Positions 1-12,695 are shown, counted from the first letter of the stretch. The stretch: DNA of 64,000 bases from Pseudo-nitzschia pungens (GCA_037355855.1 CM074762.1:3782001-3846000); one strand, 5' to 3'. The notes: generated by a model not told the origin, from the sequence alone. A program made the numbers and translations.

Positions 1-11
1 TCATAATACAG

Positions 12-835
12 TAAGGGTTTAGTCACTAATTCTGTCTGGTTTTTGTATACAGGTTATGAGCCAGAGCAACAGCAGAAGGTCCTCTGTTTTTGCTAACTGT
101 AATCATTCCAAGAGTACACCTTGGACACTAATTTATACCTGATGACAGAAATGGCAAGGTCACAAGCTGGCAAGGTCACGAGCGTGCAAACGGTACCCAA
201 CATGCCTTGTGTTGCGCACCTAACCTTTTCTTACATTGGGCCACAAAATTTGCTCGTAATTACGAAAAAAACTCCATTTCAACAACCACATCAACAAGGA
301 CCTGTCTCAACCCCCTATCTCCATAACCAACTGTGTTGTAATTATACCATTCTAGCTCAAGCATCTACACTATCAGAGGAAGAAGACTTGCAAGTTTCAA
401 ATTGATTGGAGTGTCTGCTTGGGAGCAGCGAACTGGCAAAGCAGCAGCAAAATTGGTTCTTTTTTTCGATTGAAAAACTACCCCGGTCCAAACTACGGCA
501 AAAATTAATATCTCTGTCCCCACTCCATCAATTCGGACCGGACCACTTGTGAGGAGTAGCGCGAGCACTTGTAGTTAATGTTGTTAGTGGTTTAAAGTGA
601 TTTATTTGTTACAGAGAGACATGCCTTTATTATTCTTTCTCGTTGCAAATACATGTTATCAGAGTAAAAAAAAGTGATCGGAACCTCTATTTCGAACCTC
701 TACTGGGTAGACTGACAGACGTTGAGACAGAAGGATTGTTTTTAGGTGTCTAGTGTTAAAGTCGTCTGCTGACGCACGTGTAGAAAATGTACTGTGTTCT
801 ACGGTGTCTCGACGAGGTCAGTGACTAAACCCTTA
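12..835. mobile_element. Putative non-autonomous DNA element with 16-bp terminal inverted repeats
   Basis: The 16-mer TAAGGGTTTAGTCACT at 12-27 recurs as an exact reverse complement at 820-835. Both copies point outward and enclose about 0.8 kb with no convincing coding region. A 16-bp perfect inverted match is not expected by chance in this window. If the outer TA is the target duplication, the termini would be AGGGTTTAGTCACT, as in Tc1/mariner-related MITEs. The family is inferred. No transposase, internal tandem repeat or second copy was seen in the window. The left end lies at the window edge, so a longer structure cannot be excluded. Confidence 0.5.
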
Positions 836-1799
836 TGAGTCCCATTAGGGATTTTTTTTGCTATGCCCACATCCATCAAAATGAATGAATCAAAAAAGAA
901 AGAATACGAAGTAGGGAATCTTACGGTAAGATTACAAGCACGAAGGAATGTAAGACAAACTGCAAAATTTCGTTTTGTGACTGTTTCAAAGCTCGCCCTA
1001 AATAACAGCACAAAAAACAGAGTACGAGACGCGCGCGCCTGGCGACTCAAAAAATGAAGAGGAAGTCGTACCACTACCGTAGTACGATGAATTACGGTAA
1101 GAAGTGCTAACATGATGTAATTTCTTCTACATGGATCAGGAGCAGATCTTCGTAGCAATTTGTAATCGTATTACCAGTAGTAATATCAGCCGTACGGAAC
1201 CCGTTTAAGGTACAATGGGTGACTCTCAAATGCACGTTTTATCCCGACGGCGTGAATTGATATTCATGATCGAATATGATATAAAAAGACATTGTTTTAG
1301 CTCCTTTCGTCGTTTGGCTAGCCGTTATCCTACTCAGTGAAAAAGTTTTACCGTGACATTGCATCCATAAATAAATAAATCGCACAACGGAAGCAAGCGT
1401 TAAAAAGGTTGAGCTTTTTCAAAACAACCATTTCAAACTCATCCGTCGCAGAAACAGATGTGAAAATCGCCAATTTTCTGCGAGTCTCCCAATCTCATGG
1501 TTTATTCCTTAGAACTAGGGATACAACGACAACGATCCAAACAACGGAGAGTAAAGGATTGGAGCAACCGTCAAGGAGTTTCGATACAGCTGTCTCGACT
1601 CACAATTTCTTGACCAGAGAAATAAACAGTATTACAGTTACCTTGACCTAACTGCAATCAACTGTCCATCACCGACCAATATCAAACAATAAATCAATTC
1701 GATCTATCATTTCATTGACGTTGTCCCTCTGGCAGTCATTCAAATTCTGTTGTTCCTGTTCATAACAAATCAATCCTTATTTTCGAATCAATTCACATC
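836..1799. other. Gene-free spacer upstream of cyclin B
   Basis: No gene is supported here. Short open frames at 863-1057 and 1409-1651 have no recognisable domain and no diatom-like coding bias. The last few hundred bases are AT-rich and probably hold the cyclin B promoter and 5' leader, but no specific element could be assigned. Confidence 0.4.
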
Positions 1800-3234
1800 A
1801 TGTTTCACCGTACAAGCAACAACGCACAGCCATCACAATCGAACGCAGGGAATTCTCGGCGTGGGGCTTTCAGAGTGAGTCTACGACACTGTTTGGAAGT
1901 TAATATGATGCAAATTTGAGCATTACACTGCAATCGAATACTTGATGCATCGAAATGGTGCAACAAACGGTAACTGACAACTCCTCTTCTGACACTTGCG
2001 TTTTTTCATAATCAAATTTCTCTAAAGGATTTGACAAATGCTAACCAGCACGAAAATAATGGCGGCAACAAGCCGGGTCAAAACATTCTGCCAGAGAAAC
2101 GTGGTGCTCGTTCCGATGCTTTCGTTCCAGTCAATCGACAACCCAGCTCTTATCAGTACAGTAGGCCACCAGTCTGTTGTCGTGGAGCAGCGCAACCCAG
2201 AAGAGGACCATCGGGAACTACAGACTCGACAGCGAGTAATGCAGAGAACTGTCTCGCAGACTGATAATCCTGTCATTTTTTCTAATCCGTCTAGTTATCA
2301 ATTTGGGACCAGCCGACAACATCGATGAACGGGATGCCGAAGATCCACTTTGTGCCACCGAATACGTCCAGGACATGTACGATCACTTCAGAGCGAAGGA
2401 AGCACTCACTTCTGTTCGCCCCCTGTACATGGAAAACCAGACTCATATCAACGAACGGATGAGGTCGATTCTTGTAGACTGGTTGGTTGAAGTTCACTTG
2501 AAATTCAAGCTTGTCCCCGAGACCTTGTACCTTACGATCAACTTGATTGACCGTTATCTTGAACGACAAGAAGTATCTCGGCCTAGACTTCAACTCGTGG
2601 GTGTAACTTCTCTGTTGATCGCTTCGAAGTATGAAGAGATCTACCCACCAGAACTTCGAGATTTGGTTTACATCTGCGACCGTGCCTACACTCGGAAAGA
2701 GGTACGTCGATGCGCACATAGTCTATGTCAAGTAAAAGCTATTTCTGCTTTGGTACCAACAAATCTCTAATTTTTTTCACTCACAACATATGTTTATTGT
2801 TTTTTCCGTCATGTACTCAGATCATCGAGATGGAAGAGCAAATTTTGAAGACCCTGGAGTACAATATCACTATTCCATCCGCCCATGCATTTTTGGTACG
2901 ATTCCTTAAAGCAGCTCATGCAGACAAGCGTATCGTCCAGCTCTCTTGTTACATCTTGGATGGTACCCTTCAAAGCTACAACTTGCTTCACTATCTTCCA
3001 AGTCAGCTTGCAGCAGCAGCTGTCTTCATTGCAAGGCGCACTGTAGGTCGGAACTCTTGGAGTCCAACACTATTGCGATACGCTATTTACCGCGAGGAAG
3101 AAATTGCTCCTGTCGCTAGAGCTGTCATGGCTGAAAAGTCATCTGCTGCTCAAGAACTCCGTGCCGTCAACAAAAAATATACTAGCAGTCGTTACGGTGG
3201 AGTCGCAAACTTGGCTTTGAGCGTTGACTTTTAA
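1800..3234 (+). CDS. CYCB: G2/mitotic-specific cyclin B
   Basis: B-type cyclin, the regulatory subunit of the mitotic CDK. Four exons fit: 1800-1874, 2028-2235, 2295-2701 and 2821-3234. All junctions are GT-AG and the phases agree (0, 1, 0), giving about 367 residues. The ATG at 1800 opens a short first exon of 25 codons. The N-terminal region is low complexity. The first cyclin fold starts near the IDERDAEDPL / TEYVQDMY segment and carries the cyclin-box signature MRSILVDWLVEVH, followed by YLTINLIDRYL and LIASKYEEIYPP. The second fold (exon 4) has IIEMEEQILKTLEYNIT and the Ala-rich AAAAVFIAR helix. No obvious RxxL destruction box was identified in the first exons, so degradation signals remain unassigned. 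Length and order match the family. Confidence 0.93.
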
Positions 3235-5225
3235 GTCAATTGATGTCCATGACGGATGGTGGTGCATCCGATCGAATACGGTTCGCTCAAAAGCCTATTG
3301 GCAACTTGCCAGATGACAAACCCAACACATATTCACAAAACTCTGTTTCGCCGACTCTTTGGAAGGGCAGCGCTAGCATCGAGAAAACAACAACTTGCAG
3401 TCCCAGGATGGTTGTGAAATGAACGTCCGGTCCGATTTAAACTCTGTGGGGGATCGATGAATGGAACGCACCGAGACTATTTGTCGAATATATTCCATGA
3501 CAACCAAAGCCATCTGAGGGGAAAGATTGCAACTAGCAATACAAGAACTTATACATCCGAGTGAGAAGTCAATTGACGCAACTGACATCCACAAGGCATA
3601 CAGTATATTCATAACTATAATAATTATAATAATATGTGAAGAAACTTGTATCCGATTCGTGTAGTTTAGAGCATTTCCGGTCAGCGATGCCCGACGCTGA
3701 ATGGAATACGTCAATTTTCTTCTATTTTAAGCCGTACCGGTACATAAAAATATTTCGGCCGTAGATGCATGCATTTTTCATTGATGCAAAATTCGTGGTC
3801 AAAAATGGTAATAGTATCCCTGAAATAGGACGCCCATCATTCAAAACACAACCGTTCACTTTGCCCTTAAAGCAGCAGAAATACGTTGAAAATGGATAAA
3901 AAGCAACTAAGAACAGTGTCTATACCGGTAGAGACGTTTGAAAGGTCAGAACAGGATCGTTGAGAGGGCATTGGCGAGAACAAAGAGGTTGTGGATTGTC
4001 TGAATAAATCACATGTTCTTGAAAACAAATCGCTATCATTCTTTGCATAGAAGTAGTTTTACTGTCACTGACCAAATCCAAGGTCTGGTCGAAACCACAC
4101 TTTTGAAAAGTGCGAATATACACTTTTTTACCTTTGCTACTAGTAATACTACTAGTACTTACACTTCTTCTACTAGTACCCACGGAAACTACCAACAACA
4201 ACCCAACAACCCAACAATCCCAACCCAAACAACAACAACCCCAACCCCAACAGTGTTAAGAGTGGTGCGGTCGAGGTGCAAGTGTTTCGGTGATTCGATT
4301 GCTGGAGAAGAAGAAGAACATGGGTAATGTATGTACGGTACTGGTAGTTTAAAAAAGTGTGGGTAAAAAGTGTGGATTAGACCTAAAATAAGTGTGTTAA
4401 CGAACGGGTAATTAGCTTCACCATTATTTTTTTGGACGTCTTTTTCTATCGAAACCCGAGAAAACACACCTCCGAGTAACTTACGAGTAAGTTACGAGTA
4501 ACCTTAATTACGTACTTTTTGACAGACCAATCGCACTGCTACGTTGGTATGTTTTTTGAACCTTATTAGGGCTACCGGTAGACGTAAGATACCGGTACAA
4601 TGCTACTTTCCGAAAATCTTTGGAACACTCCTGAACACTTTCAAAAATATCATCAAGAGTAAAATTGTGAACGCGAACACTTGAGATACTTGAAAACAAT
4701 AGATCATTTATTTTTAGGAACTCCCTGTTGACACTTAGAAATAAGAGTGCCTTCCTAATCCTGGAATCTTGGAACGTCTCACACAATTTTTTGTCGGTTA
4801 GCAATTCTTCCGTTTTCATCTCTACGACTAAATATTACGACCACAACAGATGGGAACTTATGCCCAGACACCATCGAAACAATTGAAAGCACTTGATATG
4901 ACGGACAAGGAATGACTTCGGTTAACTTCAAGACCACTTGGCAAAGCATTGGAAACAGTTATTGTATTAAAAAGACGGTGAACAGAGAAGTTGAACGAGC
5001 TATTCGTTCATTCAAGCGTACAACCAAAGTTGAGTCCACCCTATCACAATTCCTGGACGAAGCAGAAACAAACTAGAAACAAAAGCTAGAAACTCACATC
5101 CATACAACCTCAACATCAGAACATATAGCGAATCAATCACAGCTTTTGAATCAAAATCACCCACACATATCACAAACGAACCCGCCCAAAAAAAAAAAAG
5201 ATAAAAAACTGAACACTCCCTGAAA
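3235..5225. other. Gene-free spacer with CTAGTA-type simple repeats
   Basis: No gene is supported. Around 4138-4182 there are runs of ACTAGTA/CTTCTACTAGTA simple sequence. The frame at 4013-4327 is a Thr/Pro/Gln low-complexity translation of repeats and was rejected. Near 4470-4515 the sequence is a string of acttacgagtaag-type GTA/TAC motifs, the first clear instance of the spacer motif seen throughout the window. Confidence 0.4.
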
Positions 5226-8200
5226 ATGATCTTGACAGCAACCCGTCTTGTTGCTTTTTTCGCTGTAGCCACTATCGGTGGACATATGGTTCCGACTGCC
5301 ATTGCTGAACCAATCTCGTCGGTTGACTGCATTGATGATCCAAAATTTATGTTCAAAAAAGACCCGAAGAAGGACTGTAACTGGGTCGGCCGTGCCGCCA
5401 AGAACCGTTGTACTAAAAAGTGGAAAGGACTGAGAATCCATGCATACTGTCCTGATGCTTGTAATGCATGTCCTGGCAGTAATGAGGATGACAACGAATC
5501 GTGTGTCGACGATCCTAAGTTCAGATTCAACAACGAGAAAAAGAAGAACTGCGATTGGGTTGGCCTGAAACCCGATCCACGATGTTCAAGAAGTTGGAAG
5601 GGACTAGAGCTCAGTGCATACTGTCCCAAAGTGTGCAAAAGCTGCTCCCCAGAAGAAGATTCAAATGAATGCGAGGATGATAAGAATCTTCAATACAGGA
5701 ACAATCCAAAGCGTGACTGCGGATGGGTAGCAGCAAAGACGAAGGAGCGTTGCAAAGAAACATGGAAAGGAAAGAAATTGAAGAAACACTGCCCTGTCAC
5801 TTGCGATGCCTGTCCTACAAGTGGCCCCGATGCTGGAGATAATTCGGAAGGAGAGGGTTGTTGTTCTTTGAATTTTAAACAATGTATCAATTGGTGTGGT
5901 CCGACCAAAGATTCTTGCTTGAATTGCAACCATCACGATGGCGTGGGGTGGCTCGAAAACGGACCACCTCAAGATGCTTGCAAGAGCCGTTGGAAGGGAT
6001 GCGCGAAGAGTCCCGATAGCTGTTGCCCTGGTCTCACCTGCCGCGAAGATGCCAATGATTACTTGATGTGTCTACCTATTTTACCACCGACTACGACACC
6101 GACAGCATCTCCCACTAGATCTCCCTCGACTTCGCCAACGGTCTTTCCAACGGCTACTCCCACGTCATCAGCTACGGCGGTCGAGACTTCAAATAGCAGT
6201 ACTCCCAGTTCGAAGCCAACTGGAGTTCCCACCAATTTTCCGTCAAGCCTACCATCTGCAAGTTCAACTGGACAGCCATCAGATAAGCCATCAGATTTGC
6301 CAAGTATCAATCCTCCCCCTTCTGACCCGTGCTGTTCGTTGGATTACAAAACTTGCATCAATTGGTGCGGTGCAGATTACAACTCATGTGCCAATTGTAA
6401 CCATCATGATGGTGTCTTTTGGCTTGAGAATGGACCGCCAAAAAACGCACAATGTCTAAGCCGCTGGACAGGTTGCGAGAATAACTTCGACGGATGCTGC
6501 GATGGACTGACCTGTCGACCCGATGACAACAACTACTTGATGTGCTTGCCTTTAGAACCACCCTTTACGAAGCCTCCTACAAATTTGCCTACACCATCAC
6601 CTACAGCTTCACAGAGCTCTAACCCGACTGATGCTCCGCAGGCTCAAGCTTCTGCCTCCCCTTCTGTTTCGCCTACACTATCACCTACAGCTTCACAGAG
6701 CTCTAACCCGACTGATGCTCCGCAGGCTCAAGCTTCTGCCTCCCCTTCTGTTTCGCCTACACTATCACCTACAGCTTCACAGAGCTCTAACCCGACTGAT
6801 GCTCCGCAGGCTCAAGCTTCTGCCTCCCCTTCTGTTTCGCCTACACTACCACCTACAGCTTCACAGAGCTCTAACCCGACTGATGCTCCGCAGACTCAAG
6901 CTTCTGCCTCCCCTTCTGTTTCGCCTACACTATCACCTACAGCTTCACAGAGCTCTAACCCGACTGATGCTCCGCAGGCTCAAGCTTCTGCCTCCCCTTC
7001 TGTTTCGCCTACACTATCACCTACAGCTTCACAGAGCTCTAACCCAACCAACATTCCACAGCAAAACAACAATGGATGTTGTTCGCTCAACTACAAGAAT
7101 TGCATTGATTGGTGCGGCTCGGACTATGACTCATGTATGAATTGCGTAAATACCGACGTGGGCTGGCTTCCAAATGGAGCTCCATCAGATTCTCAGTGCG
7201 GTGAGCGTTGGACCGGGTGCAACGAGAACAATGATACTGGTCACAGTGGTTGTTGCGCTGGTTTGACTTGTCAGATGCGAACGGGGTACGGCTATTTTGC
7301 ATGTCTACCAAACCTGGACCCCACTTCATCTCCTGTTCCACCTCCTCCCACAGATGCTCCAACCGGCGCACCGTCCATACCAAAAGAGCCCACTATTTCT
7401 CCTGCACCTACCCCGCAGTCATCTTTGCTCAGCACAGATAAGGCAATGAACGCGTGGGATGTGTACCTCGGCCTCGACTACATTACCCACAAGAATTCTG
7501 CCAATCCTCCTAACTATGCGTTGGTTGCATCGTAAGTATACTCTAATTTTATCTGCTATTGGGTATGGAATTTTTCCAATTGGATTCATCTCATCGCACT
7601 TTTCTTTCCATTTGTGCATTGTTCTTTATAGTGGTGGGGCTGCGGGTTCTGGAAATTTGGTAGGTAAGCGAAAGTCAAGCCTATGGACTTTTGATCACTG
7701 GAACCGTGCTTGCAAGCTGGAATACCCATGCAGGAAAGGTGCCGAATTCCAAACGGTCCGATGTTCTGAAGTCCTTTGAGGGTTATTTCAATTTTTGGGT
7801 AGATATGTCCAAGAATTCATCCAACAAAGGATCGAACTGCCAACCGGGTGGCAATTATTGTGAGTCTTCGTCTGGATCAAAATACGTCTGCCTTCCTGAC
7901 TGGAGACACTACAAGACCGGTGGTTCCGAATCTACGGGGCCAGCTCCTGATGCCGATGAGGACGCAATTGTAGGGATTATTTTGGCAGTGAAGGCTGTAG
8001 AAAATGATACAAATAAACCGAGTTGGTACGAAACGGCAAGGAAATGGGCCGATGCTTCAGCAACCGCATTCTTTGAGTTTGAAGGTAGACAAATCCAAGA
8101 TTAACCACCGTCTGGTAAAGTTAGGGTCCTGCTGGGGTGGATGGGAAGGTGATGGAAACAACCCTAGCTATCACTCACCGGGATCATTTCGTGTCATGAG

Positions 8201-8846
8201 AGACTATCAAAAATCATTTCCGGACAACGACCGCAATGGCTACAGTGCAATTCCCGAAGAAGAATGGAACAAGTTGATCAGCACCTCTCATGAAGTTCTA
8301 CGCGCTGTCCAGTGCTCAAACGATGGAGCTCTCGTCCCCAACTGGGCGACAATCGGACTTGACGGTAATGGCAATATTGTTCACACGGGTGGTGGGTTCT
8401 CAGGTAGTGGGACACCCCAATATGAGTATGGAGCCGAAGCTGCCAGAACGACGTTCCGTGTTGCCTTAGATGCTGCATTGTACCCGCAGATGTCTGGCGA
8501 CTGGTCTCCGTACTTGAGCCAGTTCAATTGGCGATTGGATGGTAACTTTCAAAACGGCTCCTTTTCATCTTCCAGCTTCCCCAGTTGCCGTGGTCCAAAC
8601 ACTAACCAAAACATTAACATGTTTGGTGGTTGGCAGTCAAACGCATTCATTTTTGGACCGACTTATTCGTCTTTGATTGCGGCATCATCTGACATCGGGA
8701 ATGCTGAGGCAATGATTGATGCCGCAGGAGAGATCTTGGGAGCTACTCCGCTGCCTTCGAGCTATTATCCTCGATCTTGGGCAATGATTTCCAACTTGAT
8801 GCTGAATGGAGCAATGGAAAGTGCCGGCAATACTCTAATGAATTGA
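5226..8846 (+). CDS. Secreted modular glycoside hydrolase, family 8-like, with Cys-rich modules; two frameshifts
   Basis: The protein starts with a signal peptide (residues 1-28, ending near AIA) and is predicted to be extracellular. Three ShK-like modules follow (about 5328-5466, 5500-5643, 5668-5815). Each has six Cys and the shared core WVG...RC...WKG...YCP..C. Next come three copies of a second Cys-rich module beginning CCSL(N/D)(F/Y)K.CI.WCG (5856-6085, 6331-6558, 7075-7305), separated by Pro/Ser/Thr linkers. The C-terminal domain (from about 7440) matches GH8. It has SESQAYGLLITG with the catalytic Glu, PDADEDAIVGIILAVKA with the conserved Asp pair, and YEYGAEAARTTFRVALDA. A GT-AG intron fits at 7532-7631. 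Two breaks follow: an extra 1 or 4 bases at 7660-7667, where GGTA is tandemly duplicated next to the catalytic Glu, and another at 8084-8088. The domain is homologous on both sides of each break, so this is either a recent pseudogene or a consensus error. The substrate is not shown; GH8 enzymes act on beta-1,4-glucans, chitosan or xylan. Confidence 0.7.
6600..7046 (+). repeat. 84-bp coding minisatellite (5 full copies plus a partial)
   Basis: Copies start at 6600, 6684, 6768, 6852 and 6936, with a 27-base partial copy at 7020. The unit is 84 bp and encodes a 28-residue Pro/Thr/Ser/Ala linker that includes SSNPTDAPQAQASASPSVSP. Copies are nearly identical at the nucleotide level, with only a handful of substitutions (for example CAGACT for CAGGCT in copy 4). 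This implies recent expansion or homogenisation. The unit length keeps the frame, so copy-number change only alters linker length between the second and third Cys-rich modules. Confidence 0.95.
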
Positions 8847-10437
8847 AGAGCAAGAACCAATAGAATCGAAAAAATACAGTACACGTAAAGAAATATATAG
8901 ATAAAGTAGAATTGAATTTGTCAAAGAGAAGAAACATCCACTGCAGTTTGAAAATGCATACAGTTTCTTGCCCCATTGAATGCACCAGATTGTGGCACAA
9001 TTTTTTGTCAATATGAATCCATTAGATCACAACTACTAGTAGTAGTAGGTTCATAGTTTTTACTGAGCAACAATGAATTTGCAGACGGGTGACGGTTGCT
9101 ATCTGCTGGTGGTGGTGTTTTGTTGTGACGAGGGGGGTGGTCCTGATTGTCCTCCTCCTTTCCGTCTTGTTCATAAGCAGACGACACCACCTATTCCAAA
9201 CCAAAATCTTGAGAGGCTAAGAAGGCTTCATGGGTGAATATGACAGATCACCTATGTTTCTAAAAATGTTTCTAAAAATGTTTCTGAAAATGTTTCTGAA
9301 AAAATGTATTTTCTATTCTTTTGATGAAACAAGAAAAAAAAAAAATTACAAGAAAGCACGTCACGGTGACAACCCTTCAGATCCCATCAACTGGTGATAG
9401 CATTTTGACGTTTCGTTCAATGTTTTCCTGTGTACGAGTAATGTGCGTAAGATTAACCTTACAAGTACCTGGTGCTCGTAATTACCAGCATGTTTTTTAA
9501 TAAAAAAATGAAAGTAACTCACTTGTACCGTAACCCATACCGGTTAAGATCTTAACACGCACTACCGTAGACCAAAAGAGCTACAACGGTACGTATTCAT
9601 ATGTATGTTATTGATGTACACGTACGAAGCATGATGAAGAAAATATTGTAAGTAATTTGCGTCCTACCGGGAATTACGTACCGGTACCGGTACAGAAAGA
9701 CCGTGCCATTTTTTGTGGTACGTACTGGCACTTGTCGATGTACTTGTACTACGTAACACCCCGTGCGTATTACTTAGTGCATACAGTAACTTTTAATATT
9801 ACATGTAGTGATGAGGAGACTCCGATTGCTGCATTAGATTGAAAACGCTTTCTCCGAACAACACACTCTTATTCCGTTGTATGTTTGTCGGCACATGTGG
9901 TGTAGCATGTACCAGTACGTACAGTAGGAGTACGGTACGTACGGGCTCTTCCTTCATACCGTATGAAAAAAAACGATTTGGTTGTATCGTAACCTTACCG
10001 TAAAGTATGGATAAGTGCCCTTTCTCAGTCACGCAGACATCGTGAATCACTTTGACAACAATGCGCGTGAACTGCAGTGAGGATGCGGGACGTGAAACAA
10101 TACTTTTGAGATGAATCTGCGAAAGCTGGCATGATTTTTGTTTTTTTAGACAACTTTTTGTAGCAATGAGAGCAATTAATAGCATTGACCGATATCACAT
10201 TGATGCACGGCACATTGCTCTGTCGAGCTATCAGAAAGAACGGATTCGATCAACTTCCCTGTGCAATAGAGATAGCTCAAGTTTCTACCTCGATCACCTC
10301 TTTCAAGTCGTTGCATTTCTGATTTTGCTATACGGTACTGATCTTCGGAGAGCGACTCGATTCAGGATCATCGACGTTGACATCGACAGGAAAGTGCTAC
10401 CATTCTTTCACTGAAGGCATTCGTTACATAAATTAGA
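8847..10437. other. Gene-free spacer, GTA/TAC-rich in its second half
   Basis: No gene is supported. The stretch 9020-9050 has CTAGTAGTAG simple sequence and 9330-9345 is poly-A. From about 9440 to 10010 the sequence is dense in GTAC, ACCGGTACCGGTAC (9664-9692) and one exact GTAACCTTAC (9989-9998). The frame at 9657-9842 consists largely of these motifs and was rejected as a gene. Confidence 0.4.
9254..9301. repeat. 12-bp tandem repeat, four copies
   Basis: ATGTTTCTAAAA occurs twice, followed by two copies of the variant ATGTTTCTGAAA, head to tail. It lies in the spacer downstream of the GH8-like gene and shows no coding role. Confidence 0.9.
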
Positions 10438-12695
10438 ATGCCGGCGGCCGATGGAGGTCTGGGAACCGCCCTTGTTGGCGAAAAAATTACCATGGGAAAT
10501 CTCCATTTGAGCATATCAAAATTGCTCGGAGAAGGTAAGTGATGTAATTTTATCATTATTGAATCACGGCGTCGGTTGGAGAACAAATCGGTAGAATCTA
10601 ACAACTGCGAAACAATGACGATGGTGCCAAACAGGTGGCTTCTCATATGTGTATCTAGTAAAGGACAGCGACGGAGGAGGTTTACTTGGATCATCACAAA
10701 ACAGTGGAAGGGCTTTGTCGCCCAATCGTGGCGGTTCAAATGCGACATCGAATGATGAAATCCCGAAGGGACCGTTGGTGTTGAAGGTAACATCAATCCA
10801 CTCAAGATCTCAGCGTGATATTGCAGAAAAGGAAGCAAAGTTGTTATCGAGACTATCGCATCCTTCTATCATCAAAATGTACAGTGCCTGTTACCGAACA
10901 CTTGCGAACCAGAATCACGGAAAACGCGGAAAAGAGGCAACAAATAGTGGAAAGGAAAGACCACAGCACTGTATTTTGATGGAGTATTGCGAGGGAGGGC
11001 ACGCTCTTGACGTATGCAACAAACTGGCAGCAGCGGGTGAACGCTTTGATCTCAGCACGTTGATCATTGCTTTTGGACAGATATGCAATGCTGTTAGTTA
11101 TCTACACGCCCAAAGACCGCCGATAGTGCATCGCGATTTGAAGCCAGTAAATTTTTTGGTAAAAAATGGTGCCTACAAACTTTGTGATTTTGGTTCTGCC
11201 GTGTTCGGTCACGTCGACTTACGAACTCCTCAGGCCCGTGCCGAAGCCGAAGAAGTCGTTCAAAAAACGACTACACAAATGTTTCGAGCTCCTGAAATGG
11301 TTGATTTGTACGTAGCTAAGAAATTGACCCAATCGTAAGTACCGTGTATTTGAAATAGCTTGAATGTTGGGTTCGTAAGATGTTTTCTTCAGCGTATTGG
11401 TATGCATGATGCTCGATGAGTGGCTTTCTAACAGTACGAATGTTTTTGCTACAGAACCGACGTTTGGGCCTTGGGGTGCTGTTTGTATTCGTTAGCGTTC
11501 TTGAGAAATTGTTTCGAGGAAGGTTCCAACCTGGCAATATTATCGAGAAACTACACAATTCCTGACGACAATCCGTACGGCGATGGTTTAGTTGAGCTTA
11601 TAGATCGAATGTTGACCGTTGACTACAAAACCCGTGCAGATATGACGGAAGTTATTTTGTGTCTCTCAGCTGTGTATTCGGGACGACCATTGCCACCTAG
11701 AAAAAAGTCATCTCGATCTTCTAAATCGGAGGAGAAAGAGCAAGCTAAGAAGCCTGTAGAAAACGTAAAGAAAGAGAGCCAAAACGATGCTCGGATAGGG
11801 AAATTTCGTACAGATTCTCAAGGTTATCGCGATGAGAATATCTACGACCCAACGAAAGCTACGGAAGGAAAGAAATTGGCTTCCAATTCGGTAGCAGCCC
11901 GTCGCAAGCGAGCCGCTGCGTCATCGGCTGCCGCCTCTTCTTCTGGCCCTTCATCCTCCACTCCATCGCATGATCCACTGACTTTTAGTTCTATTCAAGA
12001 ATCAGGGGAGGAAACTGCTACAGATATTGCCTTTTCTTCCTTTGGGGCTTTGAATCGTAAGTTACGATTTCTTCTTTCCGACAGTTATTTTCGAAGATTT
12101 GTGGTGGGAACAAGTGTTGTGTCTCACCAATCTTCTTTGATTTATTTCGTCACAAGATCCAGGTTTCGAAAATAGCAAGGCTGATAGTGACTTTTTCGAA
12201 GCTTTTGATAACGTTAAAGCGCAACAAGAGTCCAGTGCGAATGATGGATTTGATACCGACGCATTTGGGATAGGTTGGGGCGAAAACGTTCATGACAACA
12301 CAGAGAACTTCCAAAAGATGAAGTTGGATGATTTCGATGGCAATGAAGAAAGGGCGAAAAAAGATGACTCTCATCGCTTAAAATCACGGAAGAAACGGGA
12401 AGGAGGAGGAAGGTCTCGAACACCTCGTGATGCCGAACCCAGAACAGAATATGAAAACACAGGCACTGGTGGCGACAAAAAAGATAGGCGATCGAGGAAG
12501 GATCCAGCTAGAGTTGAGGATGAGAGACAGCGTAGGAGATCGCTGAGTCGCACGAAAAGAAAGAATCGATCTCAGCGGCAAGGCAGCAACAGAGCCTTGG
12601 ACGAAAAAGGGAGCCCCACTGTCGATGCTGAAAATAAATCGTCGAAACAAGGCAGTTTCCGGAATATGTTCAACCGAAAACAAGGGAGCGAGTAA
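10438..12695 (+). CDS. AAK1/GAK-type (NAK family) Ser/Thr protein kinase
   Basis: NAK-family kinases phosphorylate clathrin adaptors and act in endocytosis. Exons 10438-10534, 10635-11334, 11455-12056 and 12163-12695 fit, with GT-AG junctions in consistent phase, giving about 643 residues. The kinase domain opens with LLGEGGFSYVYLVKD, which spans the first junction. The Lys is in VLKVTS, the Glu in EKEAKLL, the catalytic loop is IVHRDLKPVNFLV, the metal motif is LCDFGSAV and the activation loop ends MFRAPEMVDLY. Exon 3 continues with TDVWALGCCLYSLAF. The C-terminal tail (exons 3 end and 4) is charged and disordered. It carries several DxF-like motifs (DFFEAF, DTDAFG, DDFDG) of the kind that bind the AP-2 ear, which supports an endocytic role by inference. 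No catalytic residue is missing. Confidence 0.88.

Noticed and set aside
4013..4327. Open frame rich in Thr, Pro and Gln
   Set aside because: It is a translation of simple repeats with no domain, no start context and no support on either side.
6631..7140. Second long frame over the minisatellite (Leu/Arg/His repeats)
   Set aside because: It exists only because the 84-bp unit is a multiple of three; the overlapping frame belongs to a protein with domains on both sides.
7532..7667. Alternative intron boundaries that would remove the first GH8 frame break
   Set aside because: No GT-AG pair near the junction gives the needed length; the duplicated GGTA explains the break more simply.
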